Of a stretch of 64,000 nt of DNA, positions 22,663 through 32,848 are shown piece by piece; positions within the stretch are counted from its first letter, which is position 1, and each line of letters starts with the position of its first letter. The position numbers were made by a program, and so were the translations under genes. The stretch is from Curvibacter sp. PD_MW3 (GTDB lineage Bacteria > Pseudomonadota > Gammaproteobacteria > Burkholderiales > Burkholderiaceae_C): positions 124,001 through 188,000 of the forward strand of contig NSIV01000001.1 of NCBI GenBank assembly GCA_002633085.1. The letters are read 5' to 3'. The notes beneath the pieces are model-generated. The model searched no databases. It was not told the origin of the DNA and saw only the letters and a program-made list of their open reading frames with translations.

Positions 22663-22739
22663 TGGTCGGGGCGGCGGGATTCGAACTCGCGACCCTCTGC
22701 TCCCAAAGCAGATGCGCTACCAGGCTGCGCTACGCCCCG
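22663..22739 (-). tRNA. tRNA-Pro (anticodon TGG), prophage attachment gene
   Basis: Read on the minus strand, it forms a full cloverleaf. The acceptor stem is CGGGGCG with CGCCCCG, discriminator A and encoded CCA (22663-22665). The anticodon stem-loop is TCTGC-TTTGGGA-GCAGA with anticodon TGG. The TΨC arm contains GTTCGAATC. Its 3' end faces the integrase, so the 3' part probably serves as attB/attR. The opposite copy (attL) should lie to the left of this window. Confidence 0.97.
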
Positions 22740-22798
22740 ACAAGCTGCGTATTCTACCGGCTCTATGACGTGATTTCCGGCTCGGCTAAAGTTATTGG

Positions 22799-23563
22799 AT
22801 GCATTCGCACTCACCGCCCCTGCCCTGGCTTGATCCAGGCGACGACTTTCCTCCCGTCAACCAGGCTTGGGGTACCGACTCCGAAGCCCCTGGCCTGCTG
22901 GCGGCCGGCGGACAACTTGATGTGCCCACCCTGTGCCAGGCCTATGCCGAGGGCATCTTCCCCTGGTTCAGTACGGGCCAGCCGATTCTCTGGTGGAGCC
23001 CCGACCCGCGCATGGTGTTGGACGTCACCAAGTTTCGCCTGCACCGCTCGCTCAAAAAAACGCTGCAGAAATTTCTCATCACGCCCGGCTGCGAGGTCCG
23101 CATCGACTCGGCATTCGACCAGGTGATCGAAGCCTGCGCCGGGAGCGCGCGCGAAGGCCAGTCAGGTACCTGGATCGTGCCGCCCATGGTGTTGGCCTAC
23201 CGCGCCCTGCACCGGGCCGGCTTCGCCCACAGCGTGGAGACCTGGATCGATGGGAAACTGATTGGCGGCTTGTACTGCGTCGCACTGGGCAAAGCCGTCT
23301 TTGGCGAATCGATGTTCACACGCGCGAGCGACGCCTCCAAGATCGCACTGGCGGCGCTGGTCTGCTTCTGTCGTCAAAACGGTATTCCTCAGATCGACTG
23401 CCAGCAAAACACCCGGCACCTGGCATCACTCGGTGCGCAAGAGATTGCGCGTGCCGCCTTTCTGGAAACCGTGCGCCAGGCGCGCCAAGAGAAGCCGCCC
23501 CACTGGCATTTCGAAGCTCTATACTGGCAACAACTCACTGCCACGCCGTCGGAGCCCACGTGA
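22799..23563 (+). CDS. aat: Leucyl/phenylalanyl-tRNA-protein transferase
   Basis: A 254-residue enzyme that adds Leu or Phe from charged tRNA to proteins with N-terminal Arg or Lys, marking them for ClpAP (N-end rule). Family signatures: [36 protein letters not shown], the [19 protein letters not shown] segment, and [24 protein letters not shown]. The length is typical. The stop is in GTGA overlap with bpt. Confidence 0.95.
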   Translation: MHSHSPPLPWLDPGDDFPPVNQAWGTDSEAPGLLAAGGQLDVPTLCQAYAEGIFPWFSTGQPILWWSPDPRMVLDVTKFRLHRSLKKTLQKFLITPGCEVRIDSAFDQVIEACAGSAREGQSGTWIVPPMVLAYRALHRAGFAHSVETWIDGKLIGGLYCVALGKAVFGESMFTRASDASKIALAALVCFCRQNGIPQIDCQQNTRHLASLGAQEIARAAFLETVRQARQEKPPHWHFEALYWQQLTATPSEPT

Positions 23564-24297
23564 CGCACCTCAAGGATCTTCCCCTGCAGACCTTGCAGTT
23601 CTATGCCACCGCACCCTATCCGTGCAGCTATCTCGACAACCGCCTGGCCCGCTCGCAAGTCGCAACCCCCAGCCATCTGATCAATAATGCCACCTACTCC
23701 GAGTTGGTGACCAAAGGCTTTCGCCGCAGCGGCATGTTCACCTACCGTCCGTATTGCGACGGCTGCCAAGCCTGCACCCCGCTGCGGGTACTGGCACAGG
23801 AGTTCCAGGCGAACCGCAGCCAGCGCCGCGCCTGGCGGCAGCACCAAACGCTGCAGGCCCGCGTGCTCAAGCTGTGTTTCATGCCCGAGCATTACCAGCT
23901 CTATCTGCGCTACCAGAATGGCCGTCATGCAGGCGGCGGCATGGACCAGGACAGCATTGACCAGTACACCCAGTTCCTGCTGCAAAGCCGGGTCAACTCC
24001 CGACTGGTCGAATTCCGCGAGTCAAACGCGGATGGCACTGCCGGCACGCTGAAGATGGTCTCCATCCTCGATGTTCTGGACGACGGCCTGTCGGCGGTCT
24101 ACACGTTCTACGAACCGGAGGACCAGGCCAGCTACGGCACCTACAACATCCTCTGGCAGATCGAACAGGCGCAATCCATGGGCTTGCGCTACGTCTACCT
24201 CGGCTACTGGATCGCCGAAAGCCAGAAAATGAACTACAAGGCCCGCTTTGCGCCGAATGAGGTGCTGCTCGACGGCGCCTGGGTTGCCCTCGAATGA
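23560..24297 (+). CDS. bpt: Aspartate/glutamate leucyltransferase
   Basis: About 245 residues from GTG 23560, overlapping the aat stop. It belongs to the arginyl/leucyltransferase family: [33 protein letters not shown], and [22 protein letters not shown] near the end. Cys residues in the N-terminal zinc/cluster region are kept. In proteobacteria Bpt transfers Leu to N-terminal Asp/Glu and works with Aat and ClpS. The longer frame reaching 22933 is the wrong frame of aat. Confidence 0.93.
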   Translation: MTHLKDLPLQTLQFYATAPYPCSYLDNRLARSQVATPSHLINNATYSELVTKGFRRSGMFTYRPYCDGCQACTPLRVLAQEFQANRSQRRAWRQHQTLQARVLKLCFMPEHYQLYLRYQNGRHAGGGMDQDSIDQYTQFLLQSRVNSRLVEFRESNADGTAGTLKMVSILDVLDDGLSAVYTFYEPEDQASYGTYNILWQIEQAQSMGLRYVYLGYWIAESQKMNYKARFAPNEVLLDGAWVALE

Positions 24298-24372
24298 CAT
24301 CGAAATGACGGGCTGAACGCCAAGAAATCGAATTTCACGAAGTAAAATCATGGCCAGGCTCAGGAGTTGGTC

Positions 24373-25170
24373 ATGAAAAAAACAGATCCCGATATCACTA
24401 CCACGCCCACCGTGCAGGTGATTGAACGCATGTTCACCTTGATGGACGTGTTGGCCTCGCGGGAGGAGGCTGTTTCGCTCAAGGAAATCAGCGCCAAAAC
24501 CGGCCTGCACCCCTCCACGGCGCATCGCATCCTCAACGATCTGGCCATTGGCCGCTATGTGGACCGCCCTCAGCCCGGCACGTACCGCCTGGGCATGCGG
24601 CTGCTGGAACTCGGCAATCTGGTGAAAGGGCGGCTCAACGTGCGTGATGCTGCCATGACACCGATGCGTGAACTGCACAAACAGATCCATCAACCCGTGA
24701 ACCTGAGCATGCGCCAGGGCGACGAGATCGTCTACATCGAGCGCGCCTACAGCGAGCGCTCGGGCATGCAGGTGGTGCGCGCCATTGGCGGCCATGCGCC
24801 GCTGCACCTCACATCGGTCGGCAAGCTGTTTCTGGCGGCGGAAGACCCGCAACGCGTACGCGCCTACGCCACCCGCACGGGCCTGAGCGGCCATACCAAG
24901 AACAGCATCACGCAACTGCCGGTGCTGGAGCGCGAGCTGTCCAAGGTACGCCAATACGGCGTGGCACGCGATGACGAGGAGCTGGAACTGGGTGTGCGCT
25001 GCATGGCCGCCGGCATCTACGACGACCAGGGCAAGCTGGTGGCTGGTTTGTCGATCTCCGCGCCGACAGGGAGGCTGGATGAGGAATGGCTACCGAAGCT
25101 GCAAGCCGTGGCGGACGAAATTTCCCGCACCTTGGGTTACCAGCCGGGCACCAAGCCGCCACTGCAGTAA
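24373..25170 (+). CDS. IclR-family transcriptional regulator
   Basis: A 265-residue regulator. The N-terminal winged helix-turn-helix (EEAVSLKEISAKTGLHPSTAHRILNDL, about residues 35-65) precedes the IclR effector-binding domain (LHLTSVGKLFLA, YATRTGLSGHTKNSITQLP, GVARDDEELELGVRCMAAGIYDDQG, GLSISAPTGR). I start at ATG 24373 with CAGGAG six bases before it; a TTG two codons upstream lies too close. No catabolic genes are next to it, so its target is unknown. Confidence 0.92.
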   Translation: MKKTDPDITTTPTVQVIERMFTLMDVLASREEAVSLKEISAKTGLHPSTAHRILNDLAIGRYVDRPQPGTYRLGMRLLELGNLVKGRLNVRDAAMTPMRELHKQIHQPVNLSMRQGDEIVYIERAYSERSGMQVVRAIGGHAPLHLTSVGKLFLAAEDPQRVRAYATRTGLSGHTKNSITQLPVLERELSKVRQYGVARDDEELELGVRCMAAGIYDDQGKLVAGLSISAPTGRLDEEWLPKLQAVADEISRTLGYQPGTKPPLQ

Positions 25171-25186
25171 CGATCCCCAAAATGAA

Positions 25187-25208
25187 CGCGCCCCTCTCAA
25201 GGGGCGCG
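25187..25208 (-). terminator. Terminator between convergent genes
   Basis: A 9-bp perfect stem (CGCGCCCCT, 25187-25195 with 25200-25208) and CTCA loop. On the minus strand TTCATTTT follows, so it best serves the endopeptidase gene. It may also stop the IclR message. Confidence 0.75.
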
Positions 25209-25231
25209 ATTAGCATCAGCGGCGATGACGA

Positions 25232-26284
25232 TCAGTTGAGCGCCAGTTTTTCGTTGGTGCCCAAGCCAGTGACTGGTCGTGCGTGCGGGGGGATCGACTC
25301 CACCCAGCGCCGGACGCGCTCGGCATCGGCAATGCGGGTGAGCTTTCCAGCGGAGTCCAGGAACACCATGATGAGCTTGCGGCCCGCCACCTGTGCCTGC
25401 ATCACCAAGCACTGGCCAGCCTCGGAGATATAGCCGGTTTTTTGCAGGCCGATGTCCCATGTCGGGTTCTTCACCAGACGGTTGGTGTTGTTGTACTGCA
25501 GCACCTGCCGGCCGACGGCGACTTGATAGCCAGGCGATGTCGAGTATTCACGCAGCAGCGGGTCAGCGGAGGCCACATTGACCAGCATGGCCAAATCCTT
25601 GGCGCTCGACTGGTTCTTGCTGGACAGGCCAGTCGGCTCGACATAGCGGGTGTCGTGCATGCCGAGCATGCGGGCCTTGGCATTCATCAAGCTGACGAAG
25701 GCGGAAAGGCCACCCGGGTAGGTACGCCCGAGCGCACTGGCAGCCCGGTTCTCGCTGGACATCAAGGCCAGATGCAGCAGCTCGGCACGGCTGAGCGTGG
25801 TGCCCACGCGCAAACGCGAAGAGCTCCCCTTCTCGGTGTCAACATCATCCTGGGTGATGGTGAGCATCTCGTCCATCGGCAACTTGGCTTCGCTGATGAC
25901 CAGACCGGTCATCAGCTTGGTCAGCGAGGCAATCGGCAAAACCGCCTGCTCGTTCTTGCTGAACAGCACCTCATGCGTATCCTGATCCACCACCAGCGCC
26001 ACGCTGGACTTGAGATCCAGCGCATCCTGCGCCTGATGCAGGCCAGCCAGTTGGCCGAAAGAAGGCTTGGCAGGAATGACGGCTGCCCGCACAACCGGCT
26101 TGCGCTTGGCGACATAGATGGTCTTGGAAACCTTGCGTTTGACGCTCGGTTTATTGTCGGCGGCACGGACCTTGGCGGCTTGGGCGTCGGTGGCGGCAAA
26201 AACCGTCAAAACCGACATGGCACACAGGCCCCAAACCAATCGATTCAAAGAGCCTACCCAAACAACTTTGTTTTGAATCCGCAT
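25232..26284 (-). CDS. pbpG: D-alanyl-D-alanine endopeptidase (PBP7-like)
   Basis: About 350 residues from ATG 26284 (GGAGAAGAA ribosome site overlapping the longer open frame). An N-terminal signal segment (about residues 14-36, VWGLCAMSVLTVFAATDAQA) directs it to the periplasm. Peptidase S11 motifs: SxxK in PIASLTKLMTG, SxN in SSENRAAS, KTG in QKTGYISEAG. PBP7 cleaves peptidoglycan cross-links. A Lys/Arg-rich linker separates signal and catalytic domain. The gene ends convergent to the IclR gene. Confidence 0.9.
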   Translation of the reverse strand: MRIQNKVVWVGSLNRLVWGLCAMSVLTVFAATDAQAAKVRAADNKPSVKRKVSKTIYVAKRKPVVRAAVIPAKPSFGQLAGLHQAQDALDLKSSVALVVDQDTHEVLFSKNEQAVLPIASLTKLMTGLVISEAKLPMDEMLTITQDDVDTEKGSSSRLRVGTTLSRAELLHLALMSSENRAASALGRTYPGGLSAFVSLMNAKARMLGMHDTRYVEPTGLSSKNQSSAKDLAMLVNVASADPLLREYSTSPGYQVAVGRQVLQYNNTNRLVKNPTWDIGLQKTGYISEAGQCLVMQAQVAGRKLIMVFLDSAGKLTRIADAERVRRWVESIPPHARPVTGLGTNEKLALN

Positions 26285-26322
26285 GCATTCTTCTCCGAAC
26301 ATAGTCAATGCCTAGGTTTATA

Positions 26323-26360
26323 CAAAAAAAATCGCGCAAGATCAAGCACTTGCGCGATTT
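26323..26360 (-). terminator. leuA terminator
   Basis: A 12-bp perfect stem (AAATCGCGCAAG, 26329-26340 with 26349-26360) with an 8-base loop. On the minus strand a run of eight T (26330-26323) follows. A strong intrinsic terminator immediately after leuA. Confidence 0.92.
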
Positions 26361-26393
26361 ATCTCAACAAACTCCTGCAAATCAGGGCATCAC

Positions 26394-27932
26394 CTAGCCT
26401 TGGGCGGCAACCCGATCGGCTTTGCTGGACAACTTGTTGAGCGCACTCAGGTAGGCCTTGGCTGAAGCGACCACGATATCGGGGTCGGCACCGACGCCAT
26501 TGACCACCCGGCCGCTGTTTTGCAGCCGCACGGTCACCTCCCCCTGACTTTCGGTCGATCCGCTAATGGCATTCACCGAATAAAGCACCATTTCCGCCCC
26601 GCTTTTCACATGGGACTCAATGGCCTTGAGCGAGGCATCCACCGGACCATTGCCGTCAGATTCGCCCTTGACCTCTTTGCCGTCCACCGTGATCACGATG
26701 GACGCCTGCGGCCGCTCCCCGGTTTCACTGTGCTGCGACAGCGACACGAAGCCATAGCGCTCCTTCTCGCTGGTCACACTTTCGTCGCTGACCAGGGCCA
26801 GGATGTCCTCGTCAAAGATCTCACTCTTGCGGTCAGCCAGTTCCTTGAACTTGGCAAAGGCAGTATTGATCTCGGTTTCGCTGTCCAGCGACACGCCCAG
26901 TTCCTGCAAGCGCTGCTTGAAAGCATTGCGGCCACTGAGCTTGCCCAGCACGATCTTGTTGGCCGACCAGCCCACATCTTCGGCGCGCATGATCTCGTAG
27001 GTGTCGCGCGCCTTGAGCACGCCATCCTGGTGAATGCCGGAGGCATGGGCAAACGCATTGGCCCCCACCACCGCCTTGTTCGGCTGCACCACGAAACCGG
27101 TGGTCTGGCTGACCATGCGGCTGGCCGCCACGATGTGCTTGGTGTCGATGCCGACGTCCAGGTTGAAGTAGTCACGGCGCGTTTTGACCGCCATCACCAC
27201 CTCTTCCAGACTGCAGTTGCCGGCCCGCTCACCCAAGCCGTTGATGGTGCACTCCACCTGCCGTGCGCCACCGATCTTGACGCCGGCCAACGAGTTGGCC
27301 ACGGCCATGCCGAGGTCGTTGTGGCAATGCACCGACCAGATCGCCTTGTCCGCATTGGGCACACGCTCACGCAGGGTCTTGATGAAGTTGCCGTACAGCT
27401 CCGGTATGGCGTAGCCCACGGTATCCGGAATGTTGATGGTGGTGGCCCCTTCCTTGATGACGGCCTCCACCACGCGGCAGAGGAAATCCATCTCGCTGCG
27501 GTAGCCATCTTCGGCGCTGAACTCGACATCGGCCACCTGGTTGCGGGCGAAGCGCACCGCCAGTTTGGCCTGCTCCAGCACCTGCTCCGGGCTCATGCGC
27601 AACTTCTTCTCCATGTGCAGCGGCGACGTGGCGATGAAGGTGTGAATGCGTGCGCTGTTGGCGCCCTTGAGCGCTTCGGCTGCGCGCGAGATGTCGCGGT
27701 CATTGGCGCGCGACAGCGAACAGATGGTGGAATCCTTGATGGCATTGGCAATGTTCTGCACTGCCTCGAAGTCACCATTGGAACTGGCCGCAAAACCAGC
27801 CTCGATGACATCCACCTTCAGGCGCTCAAGTTGCCGGGCAATGCGCAGCTTTTCATCTTTGGTCATGGATGCGCCGGGCGACTGCTCGCCATCGCGCAAG
27901 GTGGTATCAAAAATGATCAGTTTGTCGGCCAT
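26394..27932 (-). CDS. leuA: 2-isopropylmalate synthase
   Basis: A 512-residue enzyme that condenses acetyl-CoA and 2-oxoisovalerate, the first step to leucine. It has the [15 protein letters not shown] motif, [18 protein letters not shown], a metal-binding segment with [17 protein letters not shown], and the C-terminal regulatory LeuA dimer domain (about residues 385-510, where leucine binds). The ATG has AGGAG upstream. An attenuator lies in the 155-base leader. It follows pssA on the same strand. Confidence 0.97.
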   Translation of the reverse strand: MADKLIIFDTTLRDGEQSPGASMTKDEKLRIARQLERLKVDVIEAGFAASSNGDFEAVQNIANAIKDSTICSLSRANDRDISRAAEALKGANSARIHTFIATSPLHMEKKLRMSPEQVLEQAKLAVRFARNQVADVEFSAEDGYRSEMDFLCRVVEAVIKEGATTINIPDTVGYAIPELYGNFIKTLRERVPNADKAIWSVHCHNDLGMAVANSLAGVKIGGARQVECTINGLGERAGNCSLEEVVMAVKTRRDYFNLDVGIDTKHIVAASRMVSQTTGFVVQPNKAVVGANAFAHASGIHQDGVLKARDTYEIMRAEDVGWSANKIVLGKLSGRNAFKQRLQELGVSLDSETEINTAFAKFKELADRKSEIFDEDILALVSDESVTSEKERYGFVSLSQHSETGERPQASIVITVDGKEVKGESDGNGPVDASLKAIESHVKSGAEMVLYSVNAISGSTESQGEVTVRLQNSGRVVNGVGADPDIVVASAKAYLSALNKLSSKADRVAAQG

Positions 27933-27974
27933 CTCGTTCTCCTGGTTTCCTGCGATTCAAAAATGACAAAGTAC

Positions 27975-28010
27975 AAAGCAAAAGGCCCGCTGCGAGTGCA
28001 TACGGGCCTT
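27975..28010 (-). terminator. leuA attenuator terminator
   Basis: An 8-bp stem (AAGGCCCG, 27982-27989 with 28003-28010) and 13-base loop. On the minus strand TTTTGCTTTG follows. It lies about 20 bases past the leader-peptide stop and before leuA. The 5' arm on the RNA (GCCCGT, plus strand 28002-28007) can instead pair with ACGGGC in the leader-peptide gene (plus strand 28042-28047), giving an antiterminator. Confidence 0.85.
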
Positions 28011-28030
28011 ATGGAAAATCTGCGCGTGCG

Positions 28031-28087
28031 CTAGCAATTCCGCCCGTGTCGGCGTAGCAGCAGTAGAGCTAGCGAAATAGATTTCAT
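28031..28087 (-). CDS. leuL: leuA leader peptide
   Basis: An 18-codon open frame, MKSISLALLLLRRHGRNC, then TAG. It contains five Leu codons, CTA-GCT-CTA-CTG-CTG-CTA, three of them CTA, which is rare in a high-GC genome. Ribosome stalling there when Leu-tRNA is low would leave the ACGGGC element free to pair with the terminator arm. If the ribosome reaches the stop it covers this element and the terminator forms. The peptide and the competing helices are visible in the sequence; the regulation is inferred from classic leu attenuation. Confidence 0.9.
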   Translation of the reverse strand: MKSISLALLLLRRHGRNC

Positions 28088-28143
28088 GGATTCAATGTAC
28101 CACAAGATATGGCGGTGCGCATTGGCTTCTTCTATGAAGCCGA

Positions 28144-28956
28144 TTACTGGTGCAGCCCACGCTCATCCGGCTCGTCGGTCGAGGTGCTGATCACACTGGT
28201 GGGTTTGCCCTTGGCCTTGCGCCAGCCATACACCGCATAACCGCTCAAGCCATAGACCACAAAGACGCCGAAGAGCACGACGGGCGGATGGATATTGATG
28301 ACAGCAATGCCCAGCGCGATCAGAACGATCACCGCGAACGGAACGCTCTTTTTCATCTGGATGTCCTTGAAGCTGTAGAACGGCACATTGCTCACCATGG
28401 TCAACCCTGCGTACAGGGCCAGCACAAACATGGGCCAGGCCACCGTCGGCCCCGCCACACCGAGCTCGGTCATGATCCAGATGAAACCCGTGACAAGGGC
28501 CGCCGCCGCCGGTGACGGCAAGCCCTGGAAATAGCGCTTGTCCACCACCGTCGTGTTGACGTTGAAACGCGCCAGCCGCAAGGCGGCGCAAGCGCAATAG
28601 ACGAAGGCCGCAACCCAGCCCCAGCGCCCCAGCCCCTTGAGAGCCCATTCGTAGGAAATCAGGGCTGGCGCCGCGCCAAAAGACACCATGTCAGAAAGGG
28701 AGTCCATCTGCTCGCCAAAGGCGCTCTGCGTGTTCGTCATGCGCGCCACACGGCCGTCCAGGCTGTCAAGCACCATGGCACAGAACACACCGATGGCCGC
28801 CAAGTCGAAGCGATCGTTCATGGCCATCACGATGGCGAAGAAACCACCAAACAAGGCGGCCAGCGTGAATAGGTTGGGAAGAATGTAGATGCCCTTGCGG
28901 CGCTTGCGCACCATCACGGCCTCACCTGCTGAAAATGCGTCGTCACCGTCGTGCAT
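28144..28956 (-). CDS. pssA: CDP-diacylglycerol-serine O-phosphatidyltransferase
   Basis: A 270-residue membrane enzyme making phosphatidylserine. The CDP-alcohol phosphotransferase motif is complete: DGRVAR, then GEQMDSLSDMVSFG with the D-x3-D. Several hydrophobic segments follow the basic N-terminus (RKRRKGIYILPNLFTLAALFG). I prefer ATG 28956; TTG 28962 is an alternative. It sits between ilvC and leuA, a standing betaproteobacterial arrangement. The C-terminus is cytoplasmic and acidic. Confidence 0.93.
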   Translation of the reverse strand: MHDGDDAFSAGEAVMVRKRRKGIYILPNLFTLAALFGGFFAIVMAMNDRFDLAAIGVFCAMVLDSLDGRVARMTNTQSAFGEQMDSLSDMVSFGAAPALISYEWALKGLGRWGWVAAFVYCACAALRLARFNVNTTVVDKRYFQGLPSPAAAALVTGFIWIMTELGVAGPTVAWPMFVLALYAGLTMVSNVPFYSFKDIQMKKSVPFAVIVLIALGIAVINIHPPVVLFGVFVVYGLSGYAVYGWRKAKGKPTSVISTSTDEPDERGLHQ

Positions 28957-29084
28957 GGTCAAACCCCAGCTTTCAAAAACAGGTTGCCGAAAATCGCAGC
29001 GCCCATGCCTGTCAGGCGCAAACAGAAAGAGTTGAGGTAATCCATAGAGTTCAAGTGTAAGTCACCCTCAAGCCAGGGCGCAAA

Positions 29085-29114
29085 CAAAAACAAAGGCCAC
29101 CGAAGTGGCCTTTG
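29085..29114 (-). terminator. ilvC terminator
   Basis: A 10-bp stem (CAAAGGCCAC, 29091-29100 with 29105-29114), CGAA loop. On the minus strand it is followed by GTTTTTGTTTG. It lies 20 bases beyond the ilvC stop and separates the ilv genes from pssA. Confidence 0.88.
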
Positions 29115-29134
29115 TCGCAAGCACAGGGCGCTGC

Positions 29135-30181
<1,047 letters not shown>

Positions 30182-30673
30182 TCAGACTCGCAAAATGCGC
30201 TCACCGCGGCCCACGCCGCTGCTACCGGTACGCACAGTTTCCAGAATGGCACTGCGGTCGATCGCCTCCAGGAAGGCATCGTTCTTGGAGTGATCACCGG
30301 TCAGTTCGATGGTGTAACTCTTGTCGGTGACGTCGATGATACGGCCACGGAAAATGTCGGCCATGCGCTTCATTTCTTCGCGCTCCTTGCCCACCGCGCG
30401 TACCTTGACCATCATGAGCTCGCGCTCGATGTAGGCACCTTCGGTCAGATCCACCACCTTGACCACTTCGATCAAGCGGTTGAGGTGCTTGGTGATCTGC
30501 TCGATGACGTCGTCCGAACCGGTGGTCTGGATCGTCATGCGCGACAGGCTGGCATCTTCCGTCGGCGCCACGGTCAGGGACTCGATGTTGTAGCCACGGG
30601 CCGAGAACAGGCCCACCACGCGGGAAAGAGCCCCCGGCTCGTTCTCCAGCAATACGGCAATGATGTGTTTCAT
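30182..30673 (-). CDS. ilvH: Acetolactate synthase small (regulatory) subunit
   Basis: A 163-residue ACT-domain protein (MKHIIAVLLENEPGALSRVVGLFSARGYNIESLTV), with the C-terminal segment FRGRIIDVTDKSYTIELTG. It activates IlvB and gives valine inhibition. I start at ATG 30673, with AGAGGA about nine bases upstream; the open frame runs further to 30766 but the extension is not conserved. Confidence 0.95.
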   Translation of the reverse strand: MKHIIAVLLENEPGALSRVVGLFSARGYNIESLTVAPTEDASLSRMTIQTTGSDDVIEQITKHLNRLIEVVKVVDLTEGAYIERELMMVKVRAVGKEREEMKRMADIFRGRIIDVTDKSYTIELTGDHSKNDAFLEAIDRSAILETVRTGSSGVGRGERILRV

Positions 30674-30786
30674 GTCAGGATTCCTCTTTTCGCTGCCCTC
30701 CCCCGGCCGCGGTAACGGCAAGGCTTGGCAGGCAATAGATTCGTCAAAAGATAAGCCAGCTCCCAAACGGGACCCGGCCCTTGTGT

Positions 30787-32559
30787 TTACAGGTCCTCGC
30801 TACCCAGCAGCATCTCGGTGATGCCCTTGCCGGCCTGCACCATCGGGAATACGTTCTCGGTCGGATCGGTACGAAAGTCCATGAACACCGTGCGGTCCTT
30901 GAGTTTGCGGGCCTCGCGCAGCGCCGGCTCCACGTCCTGGGGCCGCTCGATCAGCATGCCGACGTGGCCATAAGCCTCGGCCAACTTCACGAAATTGGGC
31001 AGCGCATCCATGTAGCTGTGGCTGTAGCGGCCGGAGTACTCGATCTCCTGCCATTGGCGCACCATGCCGAGGTAGCGGTTGTTGAGCGACAGAATCTTGA
31101 TCGGTGTGTTGTACTGCAAGCAGGTCGAGAGCTCCTGGATGCACATCTGCACCGAGCCTTCACCCGTCACGCAATAAACCTCGCTCTCGGGCTTGGCCAG
31201 CTTGATGCCCATGGCATAAGGAATGCCCACACCCATGGTGCCCAAGCCACCGGAGTTGATCCAGCGGCGCGGCTCGTTGAACTTGTAGTACTGGGCCGCC
31301 CACATCTGGTGCTGACCGACGTCGGACGTGATGTAGGTATCGGCATCCTTGGTCATGTTCCACAGCGTCTCGATCACGAACTGCGGCTTGATGACTTCCT
31401 TGTTGCCGCGGTCGTACTTCATGCAGTCACGCTTGCGCCAACCTTCAATCGCCTCCCACCAGCCCCCCAGGGCCTGCACATCAGGCTTGATGGCGCTTTC
31501 CTTGATCATGGCAATCATCTCGGCCAGCACATCCTTGACATCACCCACGATCGGGATGTCCACCTTGACGCGCTTGGAAATGCTCGACGGATCGATGTCG
31601 ATGTGAATGATCTTGCGCTCGTTCTGGGCAAAGTGCTTGGGGTTGCCAATCACCCGGTCGTCGAAACGAGCGCCCACGGCCAGCAGCACGTCGCAATTCT
31701 GCATGGCGTTGTTGGCCTCGATCGTGCCGTGCATCCCCAGCATGCCCAGGAACTTGGGATCGGTGGCCGGGTAGGCGCCCAAACCCATCAGCGTGTTGGT
31801 GACGGGATAGCCCAGCATGTTCACCAGGGTGCGCAGTTCCGCTGTCGCATTGCCCAGCAGCACGCCACCACCGGTATAGATGTAGGGACGTTTGGCCGTC
31901 AACAGCAGTTGCAACGCCTTGCGGATCTGACCTGCATGGCCCTTGCGCACCGGGTTGTATGAACGCATCTCCACCGATTCCGGATACCCCGTGTACGCCA
32001 CCTTCTTGAACGAGACGTCTTTCGGGATGTCCACCACCACCGGGCCAGGACGGCCGCTGCGGGCAATATGGAAGGCCTTTTTCATCGTCATGGCCAGATC
32101 GCGCGCGTCCTTGACCAGGAAGTTGTGCTTGACGATGGGGCGCGTGATACCCACGGTATCGCACTCCTGGAACGCATCCAGGCCGATGGCGGCCGTCGGT
32201 ACCTGACCGGTCACGATCACCATCGGAATGCTGTCCATGTAGGCCGTGGCGATGCCGGTGATGGCATTCGTGACACCAGGGCCGGAAGTCACCAGTGCCA
32301 CGCCGACATCGCCGGTGGCACGGGCGTAGCCGTCGGCGGCATGCACGGCAGCCTGCTCATGACGCACAAGAATGTGCTGGATGCTGTCCTGCTTGTAAAA
32401 AGCGTCGTAGATATGCAGAACGGCACCGCCGGGATAGCCCCAGACATACTTGACGTTCTCGGCCTGCAGGGCCTTGATCAGGATCTCTGCGCCCCGCAAC
32501 TCTTCTGTCTGATCAGCGGCAGCGGCGGCCGAAGTGATTTCAGCTTTGGAAATTTCCAT
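30787..32559 (-). CDS. ilvB: Acetolactate synthase large subunit
   Basis: A 590-residue thiamine-diphosphate enzyme of the IlvB/IlvI type. N-terminal ThDP domain with VWGYPGGAVLHIYDAF and the glutamate in HILVRHEQAAVHAADGYARA. Central FAD-binding domain. C-terminal GTMGVGIPYAMG and a ThDP site CVTGEGSVQMCIQELSTC...NNRYLGMVRQWQ. It makes acetolactate or acetohydroxybutyrate. It heads the ilvB-ilvH-ilvC operon and diverges from the sigma-factor gene. Confidence 0.96.
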   Translation of the reverse strand: MEISKAEITSAAAAADQTEELRGAEILIKALQAENVKYVWGYPGGAVLHIYDAFYKQDSIQHILVRHEQAAVHAADGYARATGDVGVALVTSGPGVTNAITGIATAYMDSIPMVIVTGQVPTAAIGLDAFQECDTVGITRPIVKHNFLVKDARDLAMTMKKAFHIARSGRPGPVVVDIPKDVSFKKVAYTGYPESVEMRSYNPVRKGHAGQIRKALQLLLTAKRPYIYTGGGVLLGNATAELRTLVNMLGYPVTNTLMGLGAYPATDPKFLGMLGMHGTIEANNAMQNCDVLLAVGARFDDRVIGNPKHFAQNERKIIHIDIDPSSISKRVKVDIPIVGDVKDVLAEMIAMIKESAIKPDVQALGGWWEAIEGWRKRDCMKYDRGNKEVIKPQFVIETLWNMTKDADTYITSDVGQHQMWAAQYYKFNEPRRWINSGGLGTMGVGIPYAMGIKLAKPESEVYCVTGEGSVQMCIQELSTCLQYNTPIKILSLNNRYLGMVRQWQEIEYSGRYSHSYMDALPNFVKLAEAYGHVGMLIERPQDVEPALREARKLKDRTVFMDFRTDPTENVFPMVQAGKGITEMLLGSEDL

Positions 32560-32686
32560 GATGAACCTTTGTGAATTTCTCTAACGAAAAACCTTGGGTG
32601 CCCCTTCGCAAACGCTTGTGGCGTCGCGTCGGGACTTAAGGTCAAAACCATGGGCGCATTGCTTGTAGCGCCGAATTGTGACCCGT

Positions 32687-32740
32687 TTGCTTTTTGATAT
32701 GCAGTCCGCATTATCGCACTGCACCATCGAATTTGAGCAA
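32687..32740. promoter_or_regulatory. Possible divergent promoters between ilvB and sigma-factor genes
   Basis: On the plus strand TTGCTT (32687-32692), 16 bases and CATTAT (32709-32714) could drive the sigma factor. On the minus strand TTGCTC (32740-32735), 19 bases and GATAAT (32715-32710) could drive ilvB. Both are imperfect. No leucine- or valine-rich leader peptide was seen before ilvB. Confidence 0.3.
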
Positions 32741-32848
32741 GCCGGCCCGGAAAATATGGGCTCAATGCCATAATCGACCCCAAAGCGCGCTCCCAAGGCG
32801 CGCCAGAACATCGAGACACACCCCAACCACCCCCCGGGTTTCACGCGC

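Noticed and set aside
32560-32848. Branched-chain amino acid attenuator before ilvB
   Set aside because: No leader peptide with runs of Ile, Val or Leu and no terminator was found, unlike the clear case before leuA.
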